From Strigamia acuminata (Eukaryota > Arthropoda > Chilopoda > Geophilomorpha > Linotaeniidae), in the NCBI GenBank assembly GCA_949358305.1, contig OX442316.1, positions 1,054,001-1,118,000 of the forward strand: DNA of 64,000 nucleotides. The letters run 5' to 3'. This document shows positions 25,700-36,426 of the stretch, one piece after another (the first letter of the stretch is position 1; each line of letters starts with the position of its first letter). The position numbers and the translations under genes are program-made. The notes beneath the pieces are model-generated. The model searched no databases. It saw only the letters and a program-made list of their open reading frames with translations, and was not told where the DNA came from.

Positions 25700-26229
25700 T
25701 TTACGAATTGTAAATGAACTTCACGATGGGTGATGAATTGTAAAACAGCAAAAGCGACGGTCGAAATAAAACTTAACAACTTTTAATTTTACTTGAGTTG
25801 AAAAATGACATTCTTTTTCACAAGTGACGCGTGGTCAGCGAGTTGAGGGTGGAATGTGTGGTGCATAGAAAAAACGGGGTCTACATCCGGTCAACAAGGG
25901 CCGAAAGATACCCAATTTACATAAAAGAGGGCTCTCGAAAAGACCCTCGAGCGATTTATATAACACAAAAAGAACACAGACAATTTAATGCAATAACACA
26001 ACTGAAAAGTCAGCAAAAACCATGATGAAACACAATTAAACACGATAATACACAATAAGGCACAATGAATGAAAAAGAACACAAAACACAAAACAAAACA
26101 CAAAACACTTAATTGTAATAAACACAAATCAATCACTAAATTCAATCGATAATTAAACTAAGACAAAATTACTAAAATCAAATACATGAATAAACATTAA
26201 AAACAAATTAAATCAGTCTAGATTTTACA
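25700..26229 (-). repeat. 5' LTR of the BEL element
   Basis: 530 bp, identical in compared frames to 17909-18438. A CA-rich stretch (AAAACACAAAACAAAACAC on the plus strand) lies near 26086-26107 in both copies. Confidence 0.93.
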
Positions 26230-26230
26230 C

Positions 26231-27036
26231 GCTGGAACAATAAAGTCGTCTTGGTCTTGATCATCGCTTTTGGTTGTCTCTCAAGTTCTTACTTCGGGCG
26301 CAATGGATTACTCAGCGAGCCTTCTTTCCGTGCCTGTAATACTGTAGGTGCTGCCACTAGTGGTGATTTATCTCTTCAATCACAACAATGTCTCCTTTCT
26401 GGACTTCTCGAGACGCTTTTTGTTTGTTGTGTTCTCTCAACTCGGTGAGGTATTCATGACTCCACCGCAACCATAAATGATTCATTTTTTGTTGACGTTG
26501 TTTCCATCGCTTCAATAATGCCATCGTACCTGATGAAAGGTTTCCGTTCAATTTCTGGTTTGGATCTGGAAAATTACAGCTTCTGCCTCCTGTTAGGAAG
26601 TGTGACAGACTCAATGACTGCTCATCTTCGTTTTTCGTGTAGACATACATAATGGGACGCGAGTTGAAGCAAGATTCAACTTCAGACAGGACCGTGGTTA
26701 GTTCTTCTAAATCCAAAGAGGTTCGGTCAAGAACCTTTTTTAAACTCATCTTGGTCGACCATGCGCACCCAGAACCCATCCCACCACAGAGCTCGCTCTA
26801 TGATGTATTGCCACTCTATTTTTCTATCCGTCAAGAACGCCTGGAACTAGTCTTCCCGAATGGCAGTCAATAATGCGCAAAGTTCTTTTTCTGTTCTTTT
26901 GAACGTCAGCGCATTGTCTGAGTAAATTTTTGTCGGAATGCCTCTCCGAGCAAAAAATCGCTTCAAGGCTTGAATAAAACGTTCGGTATTCATGCTGCTA
27001 ACCAACTCGAGGTGAATAGCTCTTTCCCGAGGAAAT
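26231..27036 (-). pseudogene. Older, decayed BEL/Pao integrase remnant
   Basis: Minus-strand pieces read as integrase of the same class as the young element but clearly diverged. 26847-27036 gives HLELVSSMNTERFIQ...RRGIP..IYSDNA, holding the second catalytic Asp. 26750-26850 reads WQYIIERALWWDGFWVRM, where the catalytic Glu of the GGFWE motif has become Val. 26357-26779 gives the following helical region, SLKKVL...NSRPIMYV, then FLTGGR, RWSHEYL and a GDIVVIE end. The pieces are in different frames. The young BEL element sits directly against it, so it inserted into or beside this relic. Confidence 0.88.
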
Positions 27037-29349
27037 ATGGTGGTACTAGTATAAGTTAGTACAGAAATTACCACTAGAATGATGCATAATCACTAGATCA
27101 AATTATAAATAATGCAACCAGCATTAATACTGTGGGAAAATGATGTATTGTTGTCAGCCTAGAATGCAGGCACATTTGTGACGATTCTAATTTTGGCTGA
27201 TTTATAAACCAAATAAACAAGATAAAACAAGACATTGCTAACTTTAGCAATAACCTAACCGAGATAAGCTACGAAATGTGTGCTACGTGAATAAATAACA
27301 GAATAACGAATAACTTACGGTTTTACATGAAACATCTGTTTATTAACGAGATACAACTGGTTCTGGGTTCTGGGAACGTGTAAACGAGCGGCATCAACTG
27401 GTTGAGGTTCTGGGCGGGCCAAGGGATAGGGCACTATACTGTGGGGCAGGGCTGGCTCCGCGGCATCGTCACAAATAACGTTACGGAGTCGTATTTGGCC
27501 TCGTGGCACGGACGACGGTGAATGCGAAGAATCCTTCGCATTCGTTGAGATTAAATCCACCGAATATTCATTACAATGATTCGAGATCTAATCAACACTA
27601 AAGCTATAAAAATGTAACAAATAAATTTTACGGAGTAATTATTAATCATTTGGGCGGGGACAGTCACGTTAGTCGTGAAACCATCGCGGGTGTAGGTCTG
27701 TTTGACCATTTATCAGTCCAATTGGATATAGATTCATTGATTATTTGATTACCGTCATAATTCCGATATTTATCTCAAGTTGTTTTTTATTTATCGGCTT
27801 ATTATTATATATTTCAGATTTATCGCTGTTTTCCTTTTTAGCTATCTGTTTATTGGTATTTGTTGCTGTTTAGTCTTTTCTAGCATGAAGAATCATGCTG
27901 TGTGTTATATTATATTATGATTTGTTCTCTTATTATTTCGCAATGTATATTTTCGACACTAGGTGTCATGCTATGTATCTTTTCCTATGATCCAAGATGG
28001 CGACCGCCATGGTTTTGTGCTTGCCACTTGCAGTTTGTATCGGTTTTGGACTCCTAAGTGAGTATTTGTTATAATATTAAATCGTTTATGGTTTTAGATC
28101 ATTATTTTTTCATTCCACGGCATATAAGTGCGTTTGCACGGCCGTTTATGTTTGTTTTCATCGCCGAATCGTTCGCACGAGAAGTGCGACGCGAATGCGA
28201 TCAGTTTTCATCGCTTCCACACGGTATTTCTACCGTTTTGCGCCTCAACCTCTGCTACAGCGGGAAGTTTTGAGGCTTTCATCCGCTAGCATGCCTTACA
28301 ATAACAGGATCTCGTGATCCAGCACCGGGTAACTAATTGTTGGGATTACCATTCTCCAGGTATTTGTTTAACACAGTATTTTAATACCGTTTTCGGGTTA
28401 CCACCCCGGCGTGGCCCCTTTTAATTATGGAAGGACCAGCCACCGAAGCAATCAAGACCTGAGAAGACGCTGGCAGAGCGTCTGACCTAAGTTCGTGGAA
28501 TGACGGTGTCAGAGCGTCTGAACTACGTCCGTGGAATGGCATTGTCAGAGCATCTAGACCACGGCCGTGGAATATTACTGGCAGTGCAACTGCCGGCGAT
28601 CAGACTGTGACATATTAGGTCACCGTACAAACTCTCAGCCTCTCTTAGGAAGCGAAGCTACTGCTACGGGACCATTACTGAGATCAAAGTCTACTTAGTC
28701 ATCCCGAAATAGCCCTACAACAGTAATTATTATCAAATAAGAACTGGGGATGCCCAATGTATCAATAGAGAAAGAGAATCATAAGATACAACTACAGACA
28801 TAAGTCAGACATAAGTCAATTTAAACAATAATCAATATTCAATATTCAATATTCAATATTCCGTACAAAATTCAGAGCAACCAAGGGGTATTTCTGGTGG
28901 AAACCTGAGTTTATATAGCACTTAAGAACAGTAGGATTACGAGTGGCCAATGGGACACTAGCATCAGGAATTTGGAGTCCGGTCTAAAGATAGGACCAAA
29001 TCTTGAGGAGTCCAATTGGTTCTCATCTCAGGTAAGTATAAAGCGTAGTATTGATTAACTAGAATCAATATTGTAATGAATATTACTTTATTTTAGTCAA
29101 TTAATATCTTGTATTTATTCGTTTAGTTGTAATAATTATTACAACTCTTATTTTCTTCATTTAAACCGCGCGCGTTGATTAAACAGCGCCATCTAGCGTG
29201 AACTTTCGCTTCCACGGTTTTATAACCGTCAGACATTGTTTAAATAAATAAAATAAAAGCATTTATTCCAGGTGAAGCATTAATCATAAGCACAAATACT
29301 GAGTCAAGGCCATGATATCACAAGATAACATTAGGTGTAGTAAACTGCA
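27037..29349. other. Non-coding, unclassified repeat-like DNA
   Basis: No credible gene. 28120-28280 and 28395-28690 are GC-richer and look like repeat-derived DNA. A 36 bp tandem repeat lies at 28472-28580. The rest is AT-rich. Confidence 0.4.
28472..28580. repeat. 36 bp tandem repeat, 3 diverged copies
   Basis: The unit begins CAGAGCGTCTGA and holds CGTGGAATG; copies start near 28473, 28509 and 28545, with increasing mismatch. Confidence 0.75.
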
Positions 29350-29403
29350 TTTATTAAACCACAAGTTACAATTAATAGATCCAACAGAATAAAACTATAA
29401 TTA

Positions 29404-32073
29404 TTAACCTGCAAAACTCAAGACTGTTGGTATGTGTTTTAAGATTTTTTGTCCATGTTTTAAGAGAGTGCCAAAGATAAATCTCTCTTCCATTACATCT
29501 GAACCTTCAAGAGACATTTCACGTTTCAACATTGCAGACGTATCAAATTGAGATTCTGGAATAGGCACTGAAAAAAAAGCATATTTACTTTCTTGTAGAG
29601 CATTATAAATATAAAGGTAGAAGAATTTTATAACTTTAGAAATTAGATTTACAATTAATGAAAATTTGGTATTTCTCTGAATACTTACACTGCAAGAAAA
29701 GATCATATTTTAAAGAAATTGTAATTTTAATATGTACATGTTGTAAATTAAATTTACAAATTTTGTTAAAGATAAAATTTATCTTTAAATTTAATTTTGT
29801 AAAAGGACACTTTACAAAGTATTGGAAACATAAACTCTACAAAATTAAATTTGTTTTAAATTAAACATTTAATTGTACGGTAAAACTAATTATAAAAATT
29901 AAATTTAAAAATAAATTTAAAAATAATTATAAAAATTAAATTAAAAAATTAATTTCATCTTTCACAAAATTTTAAAATTTAATTTACAACATGTAAAAAC
30001 TAAAATTACAATTCCTTTACAATACCTTTAATTAAATTAAATCTACTCTTTCTTGCAGTGTTAATTCCTTGATAATAATTCCCATGAAAATAAATCCCAT
30101 GAAAATAAATCCTTTGAAAATAATTCCCATAAAAATAAATTCCATGAAAATAATTTCCATGAAAATAATTTCCATGAAAATAATTTCCATGAAAATAATT
30201 TCCATGAGAATAATTTCCATGAAAATAAATCCTATGAAATTTTTAAGAAAATATCACACATACATAAGATATGCAGAGGATTCATAGCCTTGATCAAAAA
30301 ATTAAACAATATCAACTGAAGGCAATGTTACAAGCTTGCATCAATGTCATGCTTGTTATAAATTCTAAAAACAAGTTAAAATGTTAACCTATGGAATTGG
30401 TATAATCTTTTTGTTTCAACAATGATATTCTATTTAAGTGTTGAAGTAACATTGAAAGAACCTACCCCATATTTAACAAATACAAGTTTCCTAGATTTCT
30501 ATTTTTGAAATATGTCGCCAGCTAGTGATGAACCCATACATTAACTTTTTAAGTCATTTACAAGCAGGTGTTTAAACCCGACATGGAATAAGTGATGATG
30601 CAAACGTTTTTGCAACGTTTAAAATAGATAAATGAAATGTTTTGCACAGGTTTGAATAGAAATTACAATTTTTAATCAAAATGCGTGTAAAACGTTTCAT
30701 TTATCACTTGTGTGTATTTTACAAATCTTAAGCATAATTATAGGTCCGTGCACTATTTGCAAAATTTATTTTTGCCCCGCGTGCGATTGGACACCCGCAT
30801 GGTAAAGAAGGCCCATGGGCAATTACTGTAGAAGATGTACGGTACGTATTTCAAACAAAATATTTATAACTTATTAAAAATATTAGCTGCTGGAAATTAA
30901 CATTTGTTTATCGTGATTCTGCCAGGTGAACATTTCACCTGCATATCGTAGAGCTGTCCAATCAGGAACAAGCGCATTATTATTTTAACTACAGTGTATA
31001 AAGTGTTTTGTAATTTCAATACAGTCAGTTATTAAAAATCAACCACATATACTGTTGTATCCAGTCATTCTCCAACCTATCAAATTAAAATTGTTTAAAT
31101 ACGTGGACAAAAAGACAAAACAACTTGAAGTAAAGGAAAATGACTCAAAGGTCTAATTTTGTACTCTATAATATAGTGTTTTTGAAAAATAATTTACTGA
31201 TTAAATAGTTTTTGAAATATTTACTAATAATTATTGAAATTATATTTGAATTATTAAAGAGTTTTTGAAGTATTTACTAATAATTGCTGAAATTATATTT
31301 GAATTGTTGATCTGACTGTAAAAGAACCATTTATAGACGATACGGATCAAATTTCCATCAAAACACTGTTCGAACCACAGGCGGAGACACAATGAAGAAG
31401 AACATCTTAATAAATTGACAGTAGATTGCGAAAGTAAACATTTACATGACTTCCGATCATGTTGACTCAGTCCGAATGTGCAAAAGTTGTATCGTCATTT
31501 CTACTGAGATCTTATGCCTAGGCGAACGCGAGGTACTGTACTCACGTGATGCTAAAGTTGCATTTTCAGTGGAAATTCTAACAATTTGTCTTTGAATTTG
31601 TCTGTGTTAAGGTTTGTGTGTTCATTGAGAACAATTTTGAATGTGAAATTGGTACTGAATATTGTCCCGAACGCGGATTGTGATTATCGCTTGCATATGT
31701 AATGTTATATGTTTTAAAAGAAAAAAAAGTGTGAAATTAAAATGGTAATTTTTTTTAAAAAATCACTTAGTTTTTTTAGAATAATCAGTAAACTGCATGT
31801 GGACTCAAAAACACCAAGGGGGTTGGGTTTGAAGCTTTAGAGTGTAAAGTTACAGTGTACATATAGTCGCTGAATGTATTAATATTCATAATACTAAACA
31901 AACTTATGTTCTAACTTAAATCCTAACTATAATAGCTTTAAAAATTAAAAATAAAACTATCAGATACAATTTAAAAGCTGTATAGTGACCTGAATACCTG
32001 AAATAGACGACTGTATCATTGATAAAAAAGATAATACAGCAATTACTGCAGCTGCAAACTGGCAAGACTTCAT
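29404..32073 (-). CDS. Secreted cationic peptide precursor (antimicrobial/cytolytic-like)
   Basis: Two exons: 32073-31998 (76 bases) and 29567-29404, stop TAA. The donor is TCAG|GTATTC; the acceptor is TTTTTTTTCAG with a long T tract. Both junctions are phase 1, so the 79-codon frame is consistent. Residues 1-25 form a signal peptide (MKSC, then a hydrophobic core rich in Ala, Val, Ile and Leu, then a Ser-rich end). Residues 26-54 are an acidic spacer ending M-E-E-R, a plausible processing site. Residues 55-79 form a 25-residue basic peptide with Lys and His spaced every three or four residues on an otherwise hydrophobic helix, no cysteine, and a C-terminal Gly that could be turned into an amide. 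This is the build of linear antimicrobial or cytolytic peptides; the function is inference from layout alone. The exon pairing is inferred; no transcript was seen. A minus-strand AATAAA lies at 29350-29355, about 50 bases past the stop. Confidence 0.6.
29688..30060. mobile_element. 373 bp MITE, CACTG ends and TTA duplication (CACTA-like)
   Basis: Left end CACTGCAAGAAAAGA and right end TCTTTCTTGCAGTG are inverted; TTA flanks both (29685-29687 and 30061-30063). CACT-initial ends and a 3 bp duplication fit the CACTA/EnSpm group. The interior is very AT-rich. It lies within the intron of the peptide gene, about 120 bases upstream of the second exon. Confidence 0.75.
30081..30237. repeat. 15 bp tandem repeat, about 10 copies
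   Basis: Units of CCATGAAAATAATTT or CCATGAAAATAAATC repeat beside the MITE. The period of 15 keeps frames open on both strands (MKIIS-type repeats); these are not genes. Confidence 0.85.
30744..31098 (+). other. Possible exon pair of an unrecognised gene
   Basis: 30744-30841 is open for 32 codons after a TTATAG acceptor and ends at a good donor (G|GTACGT). It includes the stretch APRAIGHPHGKEGPWAI, which looks more like selected protein than chance. A possible next exon starts at 31065 after TATCCAG; in phase it gives 10 more residues and a TAA at 31096-31098. I do not recognise the product and see no first exon. It would lie inside the intron of the minus-strand peptide gene. Confidence 0.25.
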
Positions 32074-32095
32074 GGTGAAAAAAAAATCAGTTCTT

Positions 32096-32105
32096 CTTTT
32101 ATATA
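32096..32105 (-). promoter_or_regulatory. TATA-like box upstream of the peptide gene
   Basis: On the minus strand TATATAAAAG lies about 30 bases before the ATG at 32073. At the usual spacing transcription would start almost at the ATG, giving a near-absent leader, so the box may be fortuitous or the real start may differ. Confidence 0.35.
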
Positions 32106-32706
32106 CGGTACGTACTGCTCAGACAAAATGTATAGAAGTACTCTAAATTTTGTTTTGTGTATTTATACATCATAGATACCTAGTTAATGTTTTTTTAATG
32201 TTCCTTTAATGTGTTTTTAATTTTTTTATAATTAAACTTGTAGAATCTGAAACATGGAATGTGTAATTTAAAAATTACACAAGGAAGTCTGCTTTACTGT
32301 AAGTAATTGGAAGCACGTGAAATGATGAAATTGTATAACATGTGTGGTCTAATGTTCAACCAAAAGTTGGATACCGTAATCAAAACTTGACCTTGACCAC
32401 TGAGCTCAAGCATGGCTTACAGTCTGGAAAATTTAATACCACAATGTGCTACATTTTTACAAAATTTCCTAGTATTGGAAATTTTTAAGAAAGTCATTAG
32501 GTGCGTTCAATATAAAATGGATTTCACTAATTTCGAATAAAGTTTACTTGGCAAATTTAAATAAGAGTTTGATCATTTCTCATCAAAACACCTTAGCTTC
32601 TCAAGACTGCTTGTTTAAATAATAATAAATTGTTATGTGTGATTCACCCCAAAGTCACATGTAACAATATCGAAGTCTCACTTATGGAAATCCAATCTGG
32701 TTTTAG

Positions 32707-32915
32707 CTGCTGCCATTCCGATAGCCATCATGTGGAAATACGACGACGACTGTGATGTACAGCGTTCGGTAATTAGACTAATGACGTGGATAAGGGAATT
32801 TTTATTGAAGGAAAGTCGACATGAGATGATGTTAAACCAGCAAAAGGCAAATAGGCAACCCACACCAACTGATTTGGTTAAATGGAATGACGAAACGAAA
32901 GGAAAGTCGCGTTGA
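32707..32915 (+). other. Possible terminal coding exon, unknown protein
   Basis: After the acceptor GGTTTTAG the frame runs about 69 codons to a TGA at 32913-32915. It opens with a short hydrophobic stretch (AAIPIAIMWK), continues with YDDDCDVQRS and an amphipathic region, and ends polar and basic. Composition looks like real protein and codon use is unbiased toward AT, unlike random frames nearby. No upstream exon was found and I do not recognise the family. A single-pass membrane protein tail is one reading. Confidence 0.35.
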
Positions 32916-34262
32916 CAAAGAGGAGGGGCAAAGGACAGTTCCGTCAACTCACTTTTGGTGGTAATTAACAAATGTCAATTTTGTGTCTTTAGAACTTTAT
33001 CTCATCTGAATCCACGTTGTTTGATGTGTTATGATTCGGATTTATTATAATTTTAGTTCTCGGTATTTTATTTAATTCATTTCGGGGTTTATTGTTTGAT
33101 TGCTATTTCTTTACAATTCCTTTCCTTATTGTAAAGAGAATGCATGATGCCAAGTTAGACATTGCAGGCAATGCATTTGGCATCATGCATTTTCTATTGA
33201 ATCCTTATGTTAATTGTTTCCATGTTGAAGCAATGGAAATATCGAGAGAAATATAGATTTGTTTATCCGAAATGACTCTATAGAGCTAAATTTTGCCGCT
33301 AGATGGCGCGCGAAACCAATGGACGATTCTGTGTACAGCCAAATAACTTACAAGGAGACCGCAAGAGTGTGTAATCCACAATTGTTAAAATTGTTTGTAA
33401 ATAAAACATTCACAAGACCTAAACAATCTATTTTTTTCATATTAAAATGCACCTCTCTCTCACATTGTTACAAACAGTAACAACACACAGGATTCCTTAC
33501 TGTGTGTTGAAACACCATTTTTTGATTTTTTGAGTAAAAAGGTCAAGTGTAGCACTACACTTGGTGATTAGCCTGTTAAAACCTTACTCTGGAACCCAGG
33601 TAATTTGATATCACATGACATATGACATCAAACTTTGTTCACCAACATGACTGCCTGCATGAAGCAACAATAGTGGGTTGTGGTGGTCCAGTGGTTAAGG
33701 CAATGGATCAAGAATTTTTTCACACAGGTTCAAATCCTGTTGTATGTATGAAAATTTTTACTTTTGTTTTTATTTATTTATTCTCAAACTTTTTCGCTTC
33801 ACGGACATACTTAATGTTTCAAGAATTTTCTACAGCGCCCCATGTCAAACAAAGCTTCTAACTAATCATACGCTTAGCATTAGTTGAATAATACTATTTT
33901 TATTACTAAATTTAATAAATACAATATATTACTCCATATTATTTCTATATATTTTGAATTATTTTTGGATTTGTTACGCTTGCCCAAAAGATGATTGGAA
34001 TATTTCATGGTTCCTCTGTGAATCTTAAATCAATTCTTGGTGTCCAAAACTTTTGACACACCACATGTACAATTGAGCATCAAGACATTTAAAACTCACT
34101 AATTCTAAACGCTTGCACTTTGTTAAGGCTAGGGTATTCCATTTGTGCAAGAGGAATTCATCAGGGAAGGTGTTACTGACTTGACAGCTGAACTTGCAAG
34201 TTTAACTAACTTTGTTGTTTCTGCGGCCTTCCACAAACCTAAAAAACACAAATAATGACCGC
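32916..34262. other. Non-coding, with one tRNA-like sequence and a hairpin
   Basis: AT-rich. 33133-33194 forms a stem of about 16 pairs (AATGCATGATGCCAA / TTGGCATCATGCATT) with a loop of about 22. The tRNA-like sequence is listed separately. Nothing else is seen. Confidence 0.4.
33672..33752 (+). other. tRNA-like sequence (pseudogene or SINE head)
   Basis: The A-box-like GGTCCAGTGGTTAAGGC and a perfect B box GGTTCAAATCC, spaced as in a tRNA with a D-arm resembling class II tRNA-Ser, are followed by a T-stem match (CACAG...CTGTT). The anticodon arm does not pair well and the acceptor ends do not match, so a working tRNA gene is unlikely. A T-rich tail follows. Confidence 0.45.
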
Positions 34263-34276
34263 CCAGTGTCGGTACT

Positions 34277-34289
34277 TTATTTTATTTTC
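34277..34289 (-). promoter_or_regulatory. Poly(A) signals of the Kekkon-like gene
   Basis: TTTATTTTATTTT on the plus strand gives two overlapping AATAAA signals on the minus strand, about 80-90 bases past the stop codon. Confidence 0.5.
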
Positions 34290-34368
34290 AAGTAAATCAT
34301 CATATAGCTAACAGCCAAAACTCTTGATTGATAGAATGAGCATTTTAAAAACAACTATTGTATAAACC

Positions 34369-35979
34369 TTACTGGTGCCAAGCATCCGTTTTCAAAACTG
34401 TGTCGGCACTCGACACGAACTGATCACAAAGTAAATCGTCCGACGACTGAAACGTCGTCAAGAGCGCATATCTCTTAGGCCTCTTCTCCTCACTCGTACA
34501 AGTAGTAACGGGCGGCCACTTACTAGAATTATTAACCTCAACCGGCGTCAAACGAGTCACTGATTCACTTTCACTTTGAATGTTGACAACATCTGGACGA
34601 CTAAGAAAACTATTGTCTAAAAACGTCTTGGCATAAGCCTGGCAATCCGCACTGTCGTACGGGCTACAATTCGATAAAAGCGTCCTACGGATCATCTTCG
34701 ACTGACCGTTGTTATCCCGCGAATAACCGACACCGTTCGCGCTTTTGTCCTTGGAAGAACAAGCCGGTTTCAGCAACTCGTTGTGGCGCCGGCGAACCAA
34801 AAGCCCCACCAACAGCACCAGCACTAGCACAACGAAAACGCCAGCCACCAACGCGAACAGGTAGTGGCCGTTCAACGTGGACGCGGCCAATGACACGTGC
34901 AACACGCGCAGATTCGTCGCGGCACTCCACTCCCCAGCTCGGTTGTTCGCCTGGCAAGTGTAAGTCCCGGCATCCGTGTTCTGTACCGCGGGAATAAGCA
35001 AAGTGCTCGTTCTGTCCGTCGTTCCGTTCTCCACGATGAAATAGCGGCGTCCAACGACGAGCGAAGTCCAATTGACCAAAGTGTTGCCGCCCTTGGTCCA
35101 GCGCATGCGCGGTTCGGGCACGGCGGTGGCCCGGCAGACGATGGCCGCGTCGTCGCCGGCGAAAACCGTCACCGTGTGTTGGCTGTCTCCGCGCGGCTCG
35201 CAGGCCAATTCGGTTAAGTCAACGCGATCCAAGGGAATTCCCCGCACCCTTGGCGGTTGTTCGCACACCGGGGGTATCGGGCAAGGCACTCGTCCCTTGA
35301 CCAACCAGACGCGCATCTCCCGCAAAGCGCAGTCGCACCGCCACGGGTTGCCCTGCAGAGCTGCGCCGTGCAGGGAAACCAAGGCCGCCACCACGCCACC
35401 TTTGAGCGTCGTTAGTTGATTGCCATCGAGTTTGAGGTGAGTGAGAGCGGCCAGTCCGTCGAAGGCACGTGGGGCCACGAAGCGCAGTTGGCAGTGGCTT
35501 ATTTCCAGAACGGTAAGAAAGGAAAGGCGAGTGAATGCATTCGCCTCGAGTTTGGCGACGGGGTTGCCGCTGAGCACCAGGCGGCGCAGTGCGGGACACT
35601 CTTTGAACGACTTGGAAGGCACGCTAACCAGACTGTTGTAGCCGAGGTCCAAGTCGATGAGGTTTGTGAGCTGAGCAAATGCAAACTCGCTGACTTGCTT
35701 GAGGTTACAACGAGATAGGTAGATTCGTTGCAGGTTGAGCAGGCCCGCGAGCAGGAATGCTTGCGAGGGAAGTGTGAGCAGTGGGTTGCCGCTCACGTTC
35801 AACACCTGAGTCCCACTGGCGATTCCTTCGGGAAGTTTGGTGATGCCCTTGCGAGCGCAGTCCACGCTTTCCTTGCCGCTCTTCCAGCGGCAATTGCAGT
35901 CGCTCGGGCAACCGCTTGCGTTCGTCATCAGAACTATTGCAGCCATCATGATGGCGGTCAAGTGTTGCGCCAAATCCAT
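34369..35979 (-). CDS. Kekkon-like LRR-Ig transmembrane protein
   Basis: Intronless 536-codon gene. Residues 1-22 are a signal peptide. An LRRNT cap with CPSDCNC starts at 24. About six leucine-rich repeats follow (55-205), including NLQRIYLSRC and NLIDLDLGYN. The LRRCT cap runs 211-260 (NPWRCDC). One C2-type Ig domain spans 265-360 with Cys282, Trp294 and DAGTYTC ending at Cys342. A transmembrane helix lies at about 371-395 followed by RRR. The cytoplasmic tail is about 140 residues, Ser/Asn-rich, and ends TDAWHQ. The order LRR-Ig-TM and single-exon structure match the arthropod Kekkon family of LIG proteins, which act at the cell surface, in Drosophila in EGF-receptor and BMP control for some members. 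Vertebrate LRRC24-like proteins share the layout. The gene is GC-richer than its flanks. The ATG at 35979 is favoured because the signal peptide begins there. Confidence 0.93.
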   Translation of the reverse strand: MDLAQHLTAIMMAAIVLMTNASGCPSDCNCRWKSGKESVDCARKGITKLPEGIASGTQVLNVSGNPLLTLPSQAFLLAGLLNLQRIYLSRCNLKQVSEFAFAQLTNLIDLDLGYNSLVSVPSKSFKECPALRRLVLSGNPVAKLEANAFTRLSFLTVLEISHCQLRFVAPRAFDGLAALTHLKLDGNQLTTLKGGVVAALVSLHGAALQGNPWRCDCALREMRVWLVKGRVPCPIPPVCEQPPRVRGIPLDRVDLTELACEPRGDSQHTVTVFAGDDAAIVCRATAVPEPRMRWTKGGNTLVNWTSLVVGRRYFIVENGTTDRTSTLLIPAVQNTDAGTYTCQANNRAGEWSAATNLRVLHVSLAASTLNGHYLFALVAGVFVVLVLVLLVGLLVRRRHNELLKPACSSKDKSANGVGYSRDNNGQSKMIRRTLLSNCSPYDSADCQAYAKTFLDNSFLSRPDVVNIQSESESVTRLTPVEVNNSSKWPPVTTCTSEEKRPKRYALLTTFQSSDDLLCDQFVSSADTVLKTDAWHQ

Positions 35980-36426
35980 GCTGTCAGGCGCAAATGGCCG
36001 CCCTCACCGCTTTACCTAGGGACCATCGTCTTCATCAATCTACCGCATCACTACAAATACAAAGAACAATAAAGATATCGATTAATATCACTCTCAACAG
36101 TCAATACACTCATTCTTTAAACTATCGAATTCGAATTTTCACTCTTTGCTCCAGTTAAATTACAATATTAAGGTGTAAACAGTCCACCATTATGGTAAAA
36201 TACTCCATTGTGGAGTAACTTACACCTTGATGGTGTAAATGTAATGATTTAAATAAACAGGTGTAGAAAAAATAAAAATACCCTCTAGTATTATATGAGG
36301 AACACTATTTTCAATTAGAGTTATTTAAAGCCACCATTTTCTTTTGTTGATGAAATCTTTTTTAAATATATTTTTAATTTTTACTCACACTCAGATTTGA
36401 AACCAGGCCCATCTATTTCATAGGGG

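Larger units (their letters stand above)
17909..26229 (-). mobile_element. BEL/Pao LTR retrotransposon, full length, split by an insertion
   Basis: LTRs at 17909-18438 and 25700-26229 (530 bp) are identical in every frame I compared. They are flanked by the 5 bp duplication CGCTG (17904-17908 and 26230-26234). On the minus strand the LTR begins TGTAAAATCTAGAC and ends ATTCGTAAA. The primer site follows it immediately. A single gag-pol frame starts at 25612 and ends at 18460 but is cut at 22365/20411 by a TRIM-like element. Apart from that, no frame break is visible, so both insertions are young. Subtracting the 1,955 bp insert and one 5 bp repeat, the element was about 6.4 kb before interruption. 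Confidence 0.95.

Noticed and set aside
31998-32073. Signal-peptide exon as the first exon of the protease gene instead of the peptide gene
   Set aside because: The phase would also fit, but it lies 17 kb away across several transposons, and the peptide exon at 29567 is the nearest compatible acceptor on the strand.
33133-33194. microRNA precursor
   Set aside because: The 16-pair stem with a large loop is too short for a typical precursor, and nothing else supports it.
33672-33752. Functional tRNA gene
   Set aside because: A and B boxes are good, but the anticodon stem and acceptor stem do not pair properly.
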